Of a stretch of DNA of 64,000 bases, positions 51,465 to 60,998 are shown piece after piece. This stretch comes from Cytobacillus firmus DS1 (lineage in GTDB: Bacteria > Bacillota > Bacilli > Bacillales > Cytobacillaceae). The notes under the pieces are model-generated. The model saw only the letters and a list, made by a program, of their open reading frames with translations. It was not told where the DNA came from and made no database searches. A program made the position numbers and the translations under genes. The number at the start of each line of letters is the position of its first letter. Position 1 is the first letter of the stretch. The DNA is taken from the NCBI RefSeq assembly GCF_000565285.1, contig NZ_APVL01000002.1:62001-126000 (forward strand), in the 5' to 3' direction.

Positions 51465-54458
51465 TTGATAATTACAGACATACATATTTACGGTTATGGA
51501 AAGCTTTCTGACTTTATACTTGACGATATCCAACCCTTGCAGGTTATTTACGGAGAAAATGAGGCAGGCAAATCTACCGTCATGTCTTTTATCCATAGTG
51601 TTCTTTTTGGCTTTCCGGCAAAGACCCAATCGGAATTAAGGTATGAGCCTAAGGAAGGAGCAAAATATGGCGGCAGAATAACCGCTGTTTTTCCTGATAG
51701 AGGGAAGGCGGTAATAGAGCGGGTTAAAGGCAAAGCATCGGGGGATGTCAGCGTCCTGCTTGAAGATGGAACAAGGGGAGGAGAAGAACTTTTAAGTGAA
51801 CTCCTTAACCATATAGATAAAAGTCTGTATCAATCTATTTTCTCCTTTAATATTCATGGGCTGCAAAATGTGAATCAAATGAAGGGTGAAGATTTGGGAA
51901 GGTATTTGTTTTCAGCAGGCTCACTGGGTACGGATCATCTCGTTTCTGCTGAAAATATACTTCAAAAGGAATTGGAAAGCCGCTTTAAGCCAAACGGAAA
52001 AAAGCCTTCCCTGAATGTAAAACTGAAAGAGATGAAGCAGCTGCATCGGGATTTGAAAAAAGCGGAGCAGAATAATGAACAGTATTGGATATTACTGCAT
52101 GAAAAAGAAAGTCTCGAAAACGATTTACAGAGAATTCAGCATGAGCTGGAGCAACAACAGCATGAGCTATCCCGTTTAAAAGAATGGAAGGAACTCTATC
52201 CATTATTGGCAGAGGAGCAAGAGCTGATCAAAGAACGGAAACGATTTACAGACGTGTCTTTTCCGGCAAATGGGCTTGCTCTTTTGGAGAAGCTGGAAAG
52301 CCTGATTCAGCCGCTGGAAGGACGAAGAGCCAGTCTGGAATCCAGAATAAGCATCCTGGAACAAGAGCTGGAAAGCAGTCAGCCTGATCATTTGCTTCTT
52401 AAGCATGAGCCGCAAATCAATGCAGCAGCAGAGGGGCTGCCGCTGCTGGATAGATTAACGCAAGAAGAAAAAGAATTATCAATAAAGCTGGATAATATTT
52501 CAGAGGAAATTTTAAACCTCCAGGAAAGACTTCATCTTCAAATTGACGAACAGCAGCTTGAGCAGGCTGATACGAGTGTTTTTATGAAGGAAAAGATTAA
52601 TGCAGTAAATTCCCGGAGAAACCACCTGCAAGCTATGAAACTGGAGTTGGATGATCGGTTTAACGATGAAAAGACGGCGCTTGTGAATACGGAACAGAAA
52701 ATTGGCGAATTGAAAAAGCAGATTCTTACGGAGGATGAACGTGCGGCCATTAAAGAAACACTAAGCTTCACTGCAAATAAGCATAATATCGAAAAAGAGC
52801 TGCAGGATACACAGGAAAGGCTTCAGTTCCTTCTAAAAACAGAAAAAAAGGAACAGGAAAAAAGACAGCAAAAAACATACCAGGAAAAAAGGCAGCTTTT
52901 GTTTTTGGGAGTTCTTTTTGCAGTTTTTGCCGGCTGGGGAATCTTTAGTCAATTATGGGTGATTGCAGGTGCAGGGCTGATAGGAGCAGCCTTTTGTTTT
53001 GCTGTTGCAAACAAAAAGGAGCCTAAGGGTGAGGACAGCTTTATTAAAGATGAGATAAAAGCCCTGATTGAAAAAGAACAATCACTGCTGGAAAAATTGA
53101 AGCATCCTGACATACAGCATGCTGCTAGGCTGGAGGTACAGCTGAAGAAAGACAGCGAAAGGCAAAATCAGCTTATCCAATTACAATTTCAGCTTGAACA
53201 GACAAATGAAAAATACGAAAAGGTCATTAGCTCTTTTGAAAAATGGGAAAAGGAATCTGCCGTACTTGAATCTGAACTCCTGCAGCTGGGAAAACAGCTG
53301 TTGCTTCCTTCTGAAATTGCCAAGAACTATTTAAGCGAGGCTTTTAGTCTGATTGAAAAACTGAAAGTCCTTAACAGGGAAAAGAAATATACCCTTGAAA
53401 GAAAGGCATCAGCAGAAAAGGGAATTAATGAGAAGCTCCAATCTTTTCAAGAGCTAAATTCTCTATTGGATGGCGAGCCGGGAAGTGTTCAGGAAATCGG
53501 CTATCAGCTGAAAAAAAGGCTAAAGGAAGAAACGGAAAAACAAATCAAGCAGGGTGAAAGAGAAACCAAGCTTCGGGAGTTAAAGCTTGAACACAGCACA
53601 GTGCTTGCCGAACTTAGCCACTTCAAAAAAGAATGCGAGCACCTGCTCTCAAGCGCAGGCACTGACGATGCCGAGGAATACCGGGAAAAAGCAGAAGAAG
53701 CACAGAAATTAACAGAACTTGAAGAACAGATAATACAGGTCCGCAAGCAAATGAATCTTAACTCTTATTCACAGGAAGAAATCGAAAAATACTCCAATCT
53801 GAGAAGACCGGAAGCGGAGATTCGAGCTGTTAGCGAAAAAGCTGCTCAGCTGAAGGAAAGTATTCCTGGTCTGCAGAGCAAACTTGCAGAAGTAAAACAT
53901 GAAATTGGAATTCTTGAAGAGGGCGGAACATATACGGAACTACTCCATAAGTTCGCTTTGCTGAAATCTGAGTTTGAAGCAGAAGCAAGGGAGTGGGCAA
54001 AATATGCTGCTGCCAAGGATATATTAGATCGAACAATAAACAGTTTTAAAAATGAGCGTTTGCCCAAAATACTGGGAAAGGCAGAGCAATATCTTTCTTA
54101 TTTAACCAATGGCCGATATGTACGGATTTTTCCTAAACAGGAAGGAAGCGGTTTTCTGATAGAAAGCAGGACAGGAGCAGTTTTTGAAGCGAAAGAACTG
54201 AGCCAGGCGACTGCGGAACAGATATACGTCTCCTTTAGGCTTGCACTCGCCATGACGATTTATAGCAAATACCCGTTCCCCATTATTATTGATGATAGCT
54301 TCGTGAATTTTGATCATGTCCGAACGGAAAGAATGATTAACCTGTTAAAGAACCTTACAGGCAGGCAAATTTTATTTTTCACCTGTCATAAGCATCTTCT
54401 GCCACATTTTCAGGAAGAACAAATACAATCAGTTGCAAAGGAAAAGCTGTCTGTCTAA
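51465..54458 (+). CDS. yhaN: YhaN, SbcC/Rad50-like ATPase
   Basis: A 997-residue SMC-like ATPase. Walker A YGENEAGKSTVMSF (about residue 33), then a very long coiled coil (about 170-880) broken by a hydrophobic segment near residues 480-515 (QLLFLGVLFAVFAGWGIFSQLWV) that looks like a membrane hairpin, and a C-terminal half-domain with signature ELSQATAEQIYVSFRLALA and Walker B FPIIIDDSFVNFD. Start TTG at 51465 with ATGGAGGTGG upstream. The membrane segment is a trait of the YhaN subgroup rather than SbcC and may tether the complex. Confidence 0.92.
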   Translation: MIITDIHIYGYGKLSDFILDDIQPLQVIYGENEAGKSTVMSFIHSVLFGFPAKTQSELRYEPKEGAKYGGRITAVFPDRGKAVIERVKGKASGDVSVLLEDGTRGGEELLSELLNHIDKSLYQSIFSFNIHGLQNVNQMKGEDLGRYLFSAGSLGTDHLVSAENILQKELESRFKPNGKKPSLNVKLKEMKQLHRDLKKAEQNNEQYWILLHEKESLENDLQRIQHELEQQQHELSRLKEWKELYPLLAEEQELIKERKRFTDVSFPANGLALLEKLESLIQPLEGRRASLESRISILEQELESSQPDHLLLKHEPQINAAAEGLPLLDRLTQEEKELSIKLDNISEEILNLQERLHLQIDEQQLEQADTSVFMKEKINAVNSRRNHLQAMKLELDDRFNDEKTALVNTEQKIGELKKQILTEDERAAIKETLSFTANKHNIEKELQDTQERLQFLLKTEKKEQEKRQQKTYQEKRQLLFLGVLFAVFAGWGIFSQLWVIAGAGLIGAAFCFAVANKKEPKGEDSFIKDEIKALIEKEQSLLEKLKHPDIQHAARLEVQLKKDSERQNQLIQLQFQLEQTNEKYEKVISSFEKWEKESAVLESELLQLGKQLLLPSEIAKNYLSEAFSLIEKLKVLNREKKYTLERKASAEKGINEKLQSFQELNSLLDGEPGSVQEIGYQLKKRLKEETEKQIKQGERETKLRELKLEHSTVLAELSHFKKECEHLLSSAGTDDAEEYREKAEEAQKLTELEEQIIQVRKQMNLNSYSQEEIEKYSNLRRPEAEIRAVSEKAAQLKESIPGLQSKLAEVKHEIGILEEGGTYTELLHKFALLKSEFEAEAREWAKYAAAKDILDRTINSFKNERLPKILGKAEQYLSYLTNGRYVRIFPKQEGSGFLIESRTGAVFEAKELSQATAEQIYVSFRLALAMTIYSKYPFPIIIDDSFVNFDHVRTERMINLLKNLTGRQILFFTCHKHLLPHFQEEQIQSVAKEKLSV

Positions 54459-54476
54459 TTAAAACAGGCAGCTTTT
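54442..54476 (+). terminator. Terminator of yhaON
   Basis: AAAAGCTGtCTGT/ACAGgCAGCTTTT stem spanning the stop codon, followed by TTTTTA. Confidence 0.75.
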
Positions 54477-54611
54477 TATCTATATGGTAAGCAAATCTAA
54501 CAAAAACTAACAAGTATTAAAAAAAGTGTGTAAAGAAACCTTACAAGTATCATGTTTTTTCTTTTTTTATCCAGTAAGATGATAAAAAGCGGTTAGGAAG
54601 GAGAAAATCAA

Positions 54612-54971
54612 TTGCCCTGGCTGATTCAAATATTGTTACTCGCTATTTTTCTGATTGCAGGGAATTTTGCTGCTGAGTTCTTTCATATTCCGCTTCCTGG
54701 AAGTGTCATAGGGATGATTATGTTATTAATCCTATTGGTAACTAATTTGATTAAATTAGAATGGATAGAAAAAGCAGCATCTTTTCAAATTAAACACATG
54801 TCCCTGCTGTTTATCCCCTTTGTCATTGGATTATTTTTGTCTCCCAATTTTATTCCTCTGTTAAATTTTCATTTCCTTCTGGTCCTTATTCTAAGCAGCT
54901 TTTGCAGTTTATTGGGCACAGCGTATTCAGTTCAATTGTATGAGAACATAAAAAGGAGGAGTCAAAAATGA
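54612..54971 (+). CDS. CidA/LrgA-family holin-like membrane protein
   Basis: A 119-residue protein with four TM segments and the family motif FHIPLPGSVIGMIMLLILL and LLFIPFVIGLF. Partner of the CidB/LrgB-like gene that starts 4 nt inside its end. CidAB/LrgAB pairs are tied to autolysis control and to pyruvate uptake (PftAB in B. subtilis). Which of these applies is not readable. TTG start with GAAGGAG upstream. Confidence 0.9.
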   Translation: MPWLIQILLLAIFLIAGNFAAEFFHIPLPGSVIGMIMLLILLVTNLIKLEWIEKAASFQIKHMSLLFIPFVIGLFLSPNFIPLLNFHFLLVLILSSFCSLLGTAYSVQLYENIKRRSQK

Positions 54972-55657
54972 GTTCTGTTTTTTTCAATAGTTTAGGGTGC
55001 ATCTTGATGACTCTTGCCAGTTATATTGCAAGCCTGCAAGTTTTCAGGAGATTTAAGAAGAGCTGGTTAAATCCTTTATATACCGGAACTGCGCTCTTGC
55101 TTATCATTCTATTATTTTGCAACATCCCTCTATCAGCCTATCAAAAAGGAAGCAGTCTGTTTGAACTGCTCCTCCAGCTTTCGGTTGTCTCTTTTGCTGT
55201 TCCTTTATATAAGGAGTGGCCCTTAATGAAAAGACATCTTAAGAAAATATTCTCAGGAGTCTTTGCCGGGACATCTTTAGGCATATTTACGGTTTACATC
55301 ATGTCACAGCTTTTTCACTTTAATCAGGAGATTATGGCATCTCTTATTCCGCGTTCGGTAACACTCCCGGTAGCTTTAACGGTGTCGGATGGCCTGGGAG
55401 GGACAACGGCCTTTACTGTTTTCTTTGTGCTATTTTCTGGTCTATTTTCAGTTATGATGGGACCGAAGCTATTGAAGTGGCTAGGAATAAATAGTAAAGC
55501 CGCAAAGGGATTGGCAATGGGCACTTCAGCACAGATGCTGGGAGCCAGCCGATCACTCATGTGGGGAGAGGAAGAAGGTGCCATGGGGTGTATTGCCATG
55601 ACAACTTCTGCCATTATTCTTTCGTTATTCATACCAATATTGCTGCTTTTGCTGTAA
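54968..55657 (+). CDS. CidB/LrgB-family membrane protein
   Basis: A 229-residue LrgB-type protein with about seven TM segments and the motif SVTLPVALTVSDGLGGTTAFTVFFV and GLAMGTSAQMLGASR. Second half of the pair with the gene at 54612, ATGA-type overlap. No LytS/LytT regulators lie nearby. Confidence 0.9.
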   Translation: MSSVFFNSLGCILMTLASYIASLQVFRRFKKSWLNPLYTGTALLLIILLFCNIPLSAYQKGSSLFELLLQLSVVSFAVPLYKEWPLMKRHLKKIFSGVFAGTSLGIFTVYIMSQLFHFNQEIMASLIPRSVTLPVALTVSDGLGGTTAFTVFFVLFSGLFSVMMGPKLLKWLGINSKAAKGLAMGTSAQMLGASRSLMWGEEEGAMGCIAMTTSAIILSLFIPILLLLL

Positions 55658-55670
55658 CCTGAAAATATCA

Positions 55671-55704
55671 AAAAACCCATTCATGAAAACGTGAATGGGT
55701 TTTT
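55671..55704 (+). terminator. Terminator of the CidAB-like pair
   Basis: AAAACCCATTCA/TGAATGGGTTTT 12-bp stem, 8-nt loop, TTTTT. Confidence 0.9.
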
Positions 55705-55858
55705 ACGGTGGGCAAATGACATGATTTATTTAGGAGAGAGCCGTATCTGTATGGTATACTAGGTTAATAGAATTGCATGTTTAAAGAGGCTGCAAAAGAT
55801 TTGTCTGTTTGTGAATGCCCTTTTTAAACAACCTCGTGAAGGGAGCGTCGGCGCGCGT

Positions 55859-56803
55859 ATGTCGAAAGGAATTGTTTATTACGAAGTAGGAGAACAAATC
55901 GAGCTTTTTCTGCTCATCAAAAGTGCAGCTAAAGGGATTGCGAGTAATGGAAAGCCGTTCTTGACCCTTATCTTCCAGGACCAAAGCGGGGAAATTGAAG
56001 CAAAGCTTTGGGATGTGTCTGAAGATGATGCCAAAAACTACAGTCCTGAAACCATCGTAAAAGTGGCGGGAGATATTTTAAATTACCGTGGACGCAATCA
56101 GTTAAGAATCCGCCAAATACGGCCGGCATCTCCATCTGATCCGGTGAAGCTGGCAGACTTTCTCGAAACAGCACCCTTAAGTACTGATGAAATGATGAGT
56201 AAAATCACTCAATATATATTTGAAATGAAAAATCCGAATATCCAAAGGATCACTCGCCATTTATTGAAGAAGCATCAAAAGGACTTTCTTGAATATCCGG
56301 CTGCTACCAAGAATCATCATGAGTTCGTTTCAGGCCTTGCCTATCATGTTGTTTCTATGCTGGATCTGGCTAAAGTAATATCCGGTTTGTATCCAAGTCT
56401 GGATAAGGACTTACTATATGCCGGTGTGATCTTGCACGATTTAGGTAAAATAACAGAGCTGTCAGGACCGATATCAACTTCTTACACAATAGAAGGAAAC
56501 TTGCTTGGACATATAACCATTATGATCAATGAAATAGGAAAAGCTGCTGAGGAACTGGGAATCAGCGGTGAAGAGATTATGGTCCTTCAGCATATGGTCT
56601 TGTCCCATCACGGCAAAGCAGAATGGGGAAGCCCGAAGCCGCCGTTAATCAAGGAAGCAGAAATTCTTCATTATATTGATAATATTGATGCAAAAATGAA
56701 TATGCTTGATAGAGCTCTTGAGAGGGTAAAGCCGGGAGAGTTCTCGGAGAGGGTATTTGCTCTGGATAACCGTTCATTCTATAAGCCTAGTTTTCATAAA
56801 TAA
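55859..56803 (+). CDS. yhaM: YhaM 3'-to-5' exoribonuclease
   Basis: A 314-residue protein, exactly the length of B. subtilis YhaM. N-terminal OB fold ([24 protein letters not shown], residues 25-100) binds nucleic acid; an HD domain ([26 protein letters not shown]) holds the metal-dependent nuclease site. Acts on RNA 3' ends and single-stranded DNA. Start at 55859 chosen for family length (MSKGI...); its ribosome site is weak (GGGAG 13 nt upstream), and a GTG start at 55811 would add 16 residues. Confidence 0.95.
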   Translation: MSKGIVYYEVGEQIELFLLIKSAAKGIASNGKPFLTLIFQDQSGEIEAKLWDVSEDDAKNYSPETIVKVAGDILNYRGRNQLRIRQIRPASPSDPVKLADFLETAPLSTDEMMSKITQYIFEMKNPNIQRITRHLLKKHQKDFLEYPAATKNHHEFVSGLAYHVVSMLDLAKVISGLYPSLDKDLLYAGVILHDLGKITELSGPISTSYTIEGNLLGHITIMINEIGKAAEELGISGEEIMVLQHMVLSHHGKAEWGSPKPPLIKEAEILHYIDNIDAKMNMLDRALERVKPGEFSERVFALDNRSFYKPSFHK

Positions 56804-56804
56804 T

Positions 56805-56842
56805 AAATGCCATCCTTCCTAATGGGAAAGGATGGCATTTTT
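56805..56842 (+). terminator. Terminator of yhaM
   Basis: AAATGCCATCCTT/AAAGGATGGCATTT stem followed by TTTTT; repeat R3 begins 3 nt later. Confidence 0.9.
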
Positions 56843-56844
56843 AT

Positions 56845-57103
56845 CGCAGTCTAACAGGCAGTAAGACCCCCACTTCAAGACTCGGAGGAATCAAAGGTGG
56901 ATAAGTGGGTGTCAAACTGCCCGTAAAGGCCCGATTGGTGAAATACAGTGAAACTTGCCGACGCGCAGGCAGAGGCTTAGTTGAACCAATCGGGTTCGTA
57001 GTGTCGATTGATCGAAGCGCTAGCGAGATCTTAGCGACACTAGAACGCGACTAATAATCAGTGGGGGATAAGGAACCCCCCCACTGTTTGAAGTTTCACT
57101 TTA
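56845..57103. repeat. Dispersed repeat family R, copy 3
   Basis: Near-identical to R2 (259 bp, same cassette with CCCGATTGGT/ACCAATCGGG), ending CCCACTG..GAAGTTTCACTTTA. Small differences include GTAGTGTCG for GTACTGTCG and a deleted G at about 57027. Confidence 0.88.
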
Positions 57104-57186
57104 ATGGCTGTCTATCATATTTTTTCTGGTTCTGCATACATTTTATAGTAAATGGACAACCATTATGAAAAGAAAGAGGGGAAACT

Positions 57187-57372
57187 ATGATTCCAATTTG
57201 GGTATATTTTGTTGCAGCCGGAATCGTTATAAGTGCATATATGGCGGTAAGGACAGGAAGAGAAGAGAAAAAAGTGGAGCATGACAGCATAGAACGCGAG
57301 GGTGAAATTTATATGAAGCGTCTTGAACGGGAAAAAGAAGAGCGGAAATCAGCTCAGCAATCGGCAGGCTGA
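57187..57372 (+). CDS. yhaL: YhaL-family sporulation membrane protein
   Basis: A 61-residue protein: one N-terminal TM (IPIWVYFVAAGIVISAYMAVRTG) and a highly charged tail (EEKKVEHDSIEREGEIYMKRLEREKEER). Same place as B. subtilis yhaL, between yhaM and prsA, a gene with a sporulation role. GAAAGAGGGGAAACT precedes the ATG. Confidence 0.88.
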   Translation: MIPIWVYFVAAGIVISAYMAVRTGREEKKVEHDSIEREGEIYMKRLEREKEERKSAQQSAG

Positions 57373-57390
57373 TTATAATAACACATAAGA

Positions 57391-57417
57391 AACGGGACTC
57401 CAGCATGGAGCCCCGTT
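57391..57417. terminator. Terminator between yhaL and prsA
   Basis: AACGGG ac TCC / GGA gc CCCGTT stem with TTTTTTTT on the plus side; the two genes converge. Confidence 0.85.
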
Positions 57418-57421
57418 TTTT

Positions 57422-58312
57422 TTATTTCGCTTCAGTTCCAGCTTCACCTTCAGCTTCAGGTTTATCAAGAACTCCTTTTAGTTCCTTATCTTTAATATCA
57501 ACATCAGCAGCCTTTAGTTCACGATCCATTGCCTGCTGTATTTTCTCGCCATCAAGCTTGGAGACTTTCACTTGATATTCCATTTCCTTCTTCATTTCAT
57601 CAAATGACTTTTTCTCTTTTTTCTCTGTTACTTGAATGATATGGAAACCATGTTCTGATTGTACAGGAGCGCTGATTTCATTCACATCAAGGGCATAAGC
57701 TGCCTCTTCGAATTCAGGAACCATTTTACCTGGGCCGAACCAGCCTAAATCTCCGCCATTTGCAGCAGATCCAGGGTCTTTAGAATATTCTTTGGCCAAA
57801 TCTTCAAACTTTCCGCCTTCATCAAGCTTTTTCTTGACTTCGTTCGCCGTTTTTTCATCCTCAACCAGGATGTGGCGTGCTTTAATTTCCGGCTTGTAGT
57901 TATCGTAGTATTCTTTTACTTCCTTTTCTGTTGCTTCAATATCTTTAATCGCTGCTTTTTCCTGAAGCAAGCCTGTTTTGAAGGTTTCCCTTAAATCTTC
58001 TTCATCTTTATAGCCATATTGCATAAGCGCCATTTCAAAGTTAGCGCCAAGCTGCTGTTTTAATTCATCAATCTTCTCGTTAAGTTCCTCGTCTGTTACT
58101 TTGTATTTATCAGAAAGAACTTTTTCATAAATGAGTTCCTGGAGCGCCTGTTCGCCGTATTTTTCCTTCATTGCTTCATAAAGCTCGTCCTTCGTAATGT
58201 TTCCGCTCTTTGTTTCAACAACAACATCTCCTGATTCGCCGCCGGTGCTGCTGCATGCGCTTAATCCAATTACTCCGGCTGCAATGGAGAGCGATATCAT
58301 CCATTTCTTCAT
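57422..58312 (-). CDS. prsA: PrsA foldase, extracytoplasmic peptidyl-prolyl isomerase lipoprotein
   Basis: A 296-residue lipoprotein. Signal peptide [20 protein letters not shown] with lipobox LSAC (lipid-anchored Cys-20); a helical chaperone part; a parvulin PpiC domain (about 135-225: [37 protein letters not shown]); acidic tail. Assists folding of exported enzymes at the membrane-wall interface. Start at 58312 has AGGAGTG 6 nt upstream. ScoC, encoded nearby, represses exoprotease genes, a related theme. Confidence 0.96.
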   Translation of the reverse strand: MKKWMISLSIAAGVIGLSACSSTGGESGDVVVETKSGNITKDELYEAMKEKYGEQALQELIYEKVLSDKYKVTDEELNEKIDELKQQLGANFEMALMQYGYKDEEDLRETFKTGLLQEKAAIKDIEATEKEVKEYYDNYKPEIKARHILVEDEKTANEVKKKLDEGGKFEDLAKEYSKDPGSAANGGDLGWFGPGKMVPEFEEAAYALDVNEISAPVQSEHGFHIIQVTEKKEKKSFDEMKKEMEYQVKVSKLDGEKIQQAMDRELKAADVDIKDKELKGVLDKPEAEGEAGTEAK

Positions 58313-58439
58313 GTTGAACACTCCTAAAATAATTTTCAAATTCGGCTCTGGTGAGCTGGACTGCTGTCTTCTGCTGGAATTTTTAGACTTCTAAAGGCCA
58401 GCAATTGCCTTCACAGTGCCTTTATTTATCACATTCTCT

Positions 58440-58467
58440 ACTATACCATAAATGAAAAAAATAACAA
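58440..58467 (-). promoter_or_regulatory. Probable SigA promoter of prsA
   Basis: TTGTTA and TATAGT boxes, 16-bp spacer, about 125 nt before the prsA start. The rest of the 58313-58690 gap is AT-rich without a credible gene. Confidence 0.5.
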
Positions 58468-58690
58468 AAGAAGAAAGTAATGCTTGGTTCATAAACCATT
58501 GTTTTTTAAAAAAATTTGGGTATTCGCCCATCCCATTCAGGACAATTGTACATATGATACATGGAACCCTCTGATGGGAGGTTTCAAATTCAAGCAGCCT
58601 AAAAAGTTTGGATAGCCGGGATAGTAGCCTATCCGACCACAGAGGCAAATGAATAGGATATGGTAGCAGCCTAAAGGGGAGGTGTTATCC

Positions 58691-58774
58691 ATGGGTGCAG
58701 GATACGGCGGAGGTTTCGCGTTAATCGTTGTATTATTTATCTTATTGATAATTGTAGGCGCAGCTTGGCTGTAA
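58691..58774 (+). CDS. YjcZ-family sporulation membrane peptide, copy 1
   Basis: A 27-residue peptide: Gly-rich start MGAGYGGGFALIVVLF, then one TM helix ending AAWL. GGGGAGGTG lies 6 nt upstream. The YjcZ family (including SscA of B. subtilis) has spore-coat-linked members. A GGATAG/CTATCC stem lies in its leader (58608-58632). Confidence 0.85.
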   Translation: MGAGYGGGFALIVVLFILLIIVGAAWL

Positions 58775-58838
58775 GCCTAGTTTGGGCATAGAGACCATCT
58801 TGTGGGCTCTGTGCCGCAAATCGAAAGGAGGATTCCAA

Positions 58839-58931
58839 ATGTCCGGAGGAAGCGGATACGGCGGAGGTTTTGCGCTAATTGTCGTGTTATTCATTTTGCT
58901 GATCATCATAGGAGCATCTTGGCTTTACTAA
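58839..58931 (+). CDS. YjcZ-family sporulation membrane peptide, copy 2
   Basis: A 30-residue peptide MSGGSGYGGGFALIVVLFI..ASWLY, differing from copy 1 mainly by three inserted N-terminal residues and one end residue: a tandem duplication 65 nt apart. AAAGGAGGATTCCAA precedes the ATG. Confidence 0.85.
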   Translation: MSGGSGYGGGFALIVVLFILLIIIGASWLY

Positions 58932-58954
58932 GATAAAAACATTCACAATATATA

Positions 58955-58984
58955 AAAAGCGGCGGAAAATGTTCCGCCGCTTTT
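58955..58984 (+). terminator. Terminator of the YjcZ pair
   Basis: AAAAGCGGCGGAA/TTCCGCCGCTTTT 13-bp stem, 4-nt loop. Confidence 0.9.
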
Positions 58985-59013
58985 GCTCATGGTAAGAGCG
59001 CTCACAGGATACC

Positions 59014-59193
59014 CTAAGCATACAAGATTTCAACAAATGAAGAGATCAGCAATATGGTGATAAGAATGTTAATGGTTCTGAATACTTTGGGCTGCCGTTC
59101 CTCAGGAATCTCTTTTTGGAGACAAAGCGAATTTGTCATCTTGTTGATATAAAATAAAATAAAAACGGCAAAAATAATAAAGATGGAGATCAT
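59014..59193 (-). CDS. 59-residue two-TM membrane protein, unknown function
   Basis: Starts MISIFIIFAVFILFYINKM and ends NILITILLISSFVEILYA, with a charged loop (QKEIPEERQPKVFR) between two TM segments. AAGGAGGGAATCTTGG lies directly before the ATG. Occupies an otherwise empty gap between the YjcZ pair and the DUF3267 gene. Family not recognised. Confidence 0.75.
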   Translation of the reverse strand: MISIFIIFAVFILFYINKMTNSLCLQKEIPEERQPKVFRTINILITILLISSFVEILYA

Positions 59194-59311
59194 CCAAGAT
59201 TCCCTCCTTGGGCAGTCATATGATTGCTATTACATGTTTTGTCTGTTATTTACAATAACAAAGTTCACACAAAAAAGATAGTATTTAAGATTGCCTGTCA
59301 GGTAAATAAAA

Positions 59312-59332
59312 GGTATCCTTTGTCAGGATACC
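59312..59332 (-). terminator. Terminator of the DUF3267 gene
   Basis: GGTATCC/GGATACC 7-bp stem, 7-nt loop, TTTTATTT on the minus strand. Confidence 0.75.
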
Positions 59333-59343
59333 CGGAATTTTTG

Positions 59344-59892
59344 CTAATGGTTCGAACGAAGTAAAATCTCAAATCCATCTTCATTTTCTTCTACATAAGA
59401 TTGATTTGGAGCATTAAGCACGTTTTTGGCGCAGACAATGTCAGAAAAAGACAGGCCTGCATGGAAAGCGAACAGAATGACTAAATAATGTACATAATGA
59501 GGAATAACAAAGCAAGCAGCCAGAAGCAGGCTGTTTATAATGAACATAGGCGCCAGAGTGGCAGTCAGGAAAAGCTGTTTTGAAATAGGCTCCGTTATTC
59601 GAATATATATAATTGGCATTAAGCCATATTTAATTATCAGCTGTTTTTTAACAATAATTCCAAGGTGTGCAATCGGGAGATAGTGAAGCAGCTTATGAAC
59701 AGGATACATCAGCCATAATCCCGCTGCAAAGGAAATAAAATAATTATCGTAAAAGGAACCTGGCGTAAATACATATGTTGCAGGAACATATGTAAATATG
59801 AAAGTAGCCAGCATGGTTAAGGAAGACAAAATAAAAAGCCTCTGCGATCCATATTGCTTCGTGAAGTTAATAGTCTTCCAGCAATTCATCAT
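59344..59892 (-). CDS. DUF3267-like membrane protein, putative zinc metalloprotease
   Basis: A 182-residue protein with about four TM segments. PVHKLLHYLP (His-x3-His) near residue 68 after a TM segment and SDIVCAKNVLNAP near residue 155 match the putative zincin pattern of DUF3267, though the usual HExxH Glu is missing (HKLLH). Start at 59892 follows TGGAGGTATTTTT. Function unknown; it lies beside scoC on the same strand. Confidence 0.7.
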   Translation of the reverse strand: MMNCWKTINFTKQYGSQRLFILSSLTMLATFIFTYVPATYVFTPGSFYDNYFISFAAGLWLMYPVHKLLHYLPIAHLGIIVKKQLIIKYGLMPIIYIRITEPISKQLFLTATLAPMFIINSLLLAACFVIPHYVHYLVILFAFHAGLSFSDIVCAKNVLNAPNQSYVEENEDGFEILLRSNH

Positions 59893-60120
59893 AAAAATAC
59901 CTCCACAAGGAGTAAAATAGTAATCTTTCAAACTCACTTATGATACTTTACGATGAATAAATAAAAAAATCAATAGGGAAAACAAACAGATTTTGTCGAA
60001 AAAAACTTTAATAAAATGAAAGTAATGTGAAGCTGTGAGCAACCGTTTTCATAAATACAAAGCGAATGCAAGCGATTCGCTTTGTAAGGGTTTACATAAT
60101 GTGAAAGGAACTTTCTCTTT

Positions 60121-60696
60121 TTAAACAAGTTCCTTTTCTGCTGCTTGTTTTTTCTTTAATTTGCCCTCATCTTCATCAAATTGATTTTCAAGGTTTGCAA
60201 AGGATTTCTCAAAGATCTCCATGAAATCGTCACCATATATATTGCGGACGATCGCCATAATTTCGATGATATCAGGAAATTTTCCATAAAGCTCTCTTAG
60301 TGGCATTGCACCAGAGAACACGGCATTTTTCTCAGGTGAATAGGTTTCCATAAGGCTTAATAATACCTTTTCGCCATCTTCAGTCAATTTAATATAGGTA
60401 TTTCTTTTATCGCTTTCTTTCTTAGAGAATTGGAGAAAACCCCGTTCTTCGAGCTTTTTGGAGAAGTTGAATGCAGTAGAAACATGCATTACACCAAACT
60501 TGGCAACATCGGAAATCGATGCTCCGTTTAAATGATAGGCAATCCATAAAATATGATGTTCATTAATGTTTAAATCGTAGGGTTTTATCCATTGCTGCCA
60601 ATCTTTTTCTATAGACTTCCACAGGGCTTTACTAAGCTGTGCCACTCGCTGGCTGAAAATCATTGCTTCCTTTATAGAAATTGCTTTGTCCGACAT
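60121..60696 (-). CDS. scoC: ScoC (Hpr), MarR-type transition-state regulator
   Basis: A 191-residue MarR-fold protein (B. subtilis ScoC 203) with the winged [48 protein letters not shown]. ScoC represses extracellular protease and sporulation-related genes in nutrient-rich growth. Order prsA-...-scoC-yhaH-trpP-serC-hit agrees with B. subtilis. Acidic-basic tail ([16 protein letters not shown]). The stop lies in an AAGGAACTT/AAGTTCCTT hairpin that may terminate transcription. The 60697-60941 upstream gap is AT-rich without other features. Confidence 0.95.
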   Translation of the reverse strand: MSDKAISIKEAMIFSQRVAQLSKALWKSIEKDWQQWIKPYDLNINEHHILWIAYHLNGASISDVAKFGVMHVSTAFNFSKKLEERGFLQFSKKESDKRNTYIKLTEDGEKVLLSLMETYSPEKNAVFSGAMPLRELYGKFPDIIEIMAIVRNIYGDDFMEIFEKSFANLENQFDEDEGKLKKKQAAEKELV

Positions 60697-60941
60697 TCAA
60701 AAGTTCACCTACTTTGTAAAATTAATTATTTCTGGCCATACAGCCGGAAGATCATTTTCTTTTATAGTATCATTATGCCAATAAAACAAAAATTAATAAA
60801 GATATAAATTTACAAAATTTTTAGAAATATAATCAAATATTTCTATAAAAGGCTTAAGGTCAAGGGATGAGAGCCAATATAAAGTTTTAAAAAATTTTGA
60901 AGCATTTTAATAATATATTAGTTTTCGTTCAAAAATAAAAA

Positions 60942-60977
60942 AATCCTCCTTTTTAACAAAAGAAAAAAGAAGGATTA
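60942..60977. terminator. Weak terminator-like hairpin
   Basis: AATCCTcctTTTT and AAAAgaAGGATT form an imperfect stem in the scoC-yhaH gap. Confidence 0.45.
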
Positions 60978-60998
60978 TTTATTTACTATTTATTTATT

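Noticed and set aside
58391..58648. 85-residue frame in the prsA upstream gap
   Set aside because: No ribosome site, overlaps the prsA promoter, composition unlike a protein gene.
60800..60998. Possible gene or ncRNA in the scoC-yhaH gap
   Set aside because: Very AT-rich, no frame with a start and SD, only a weak hairpin.
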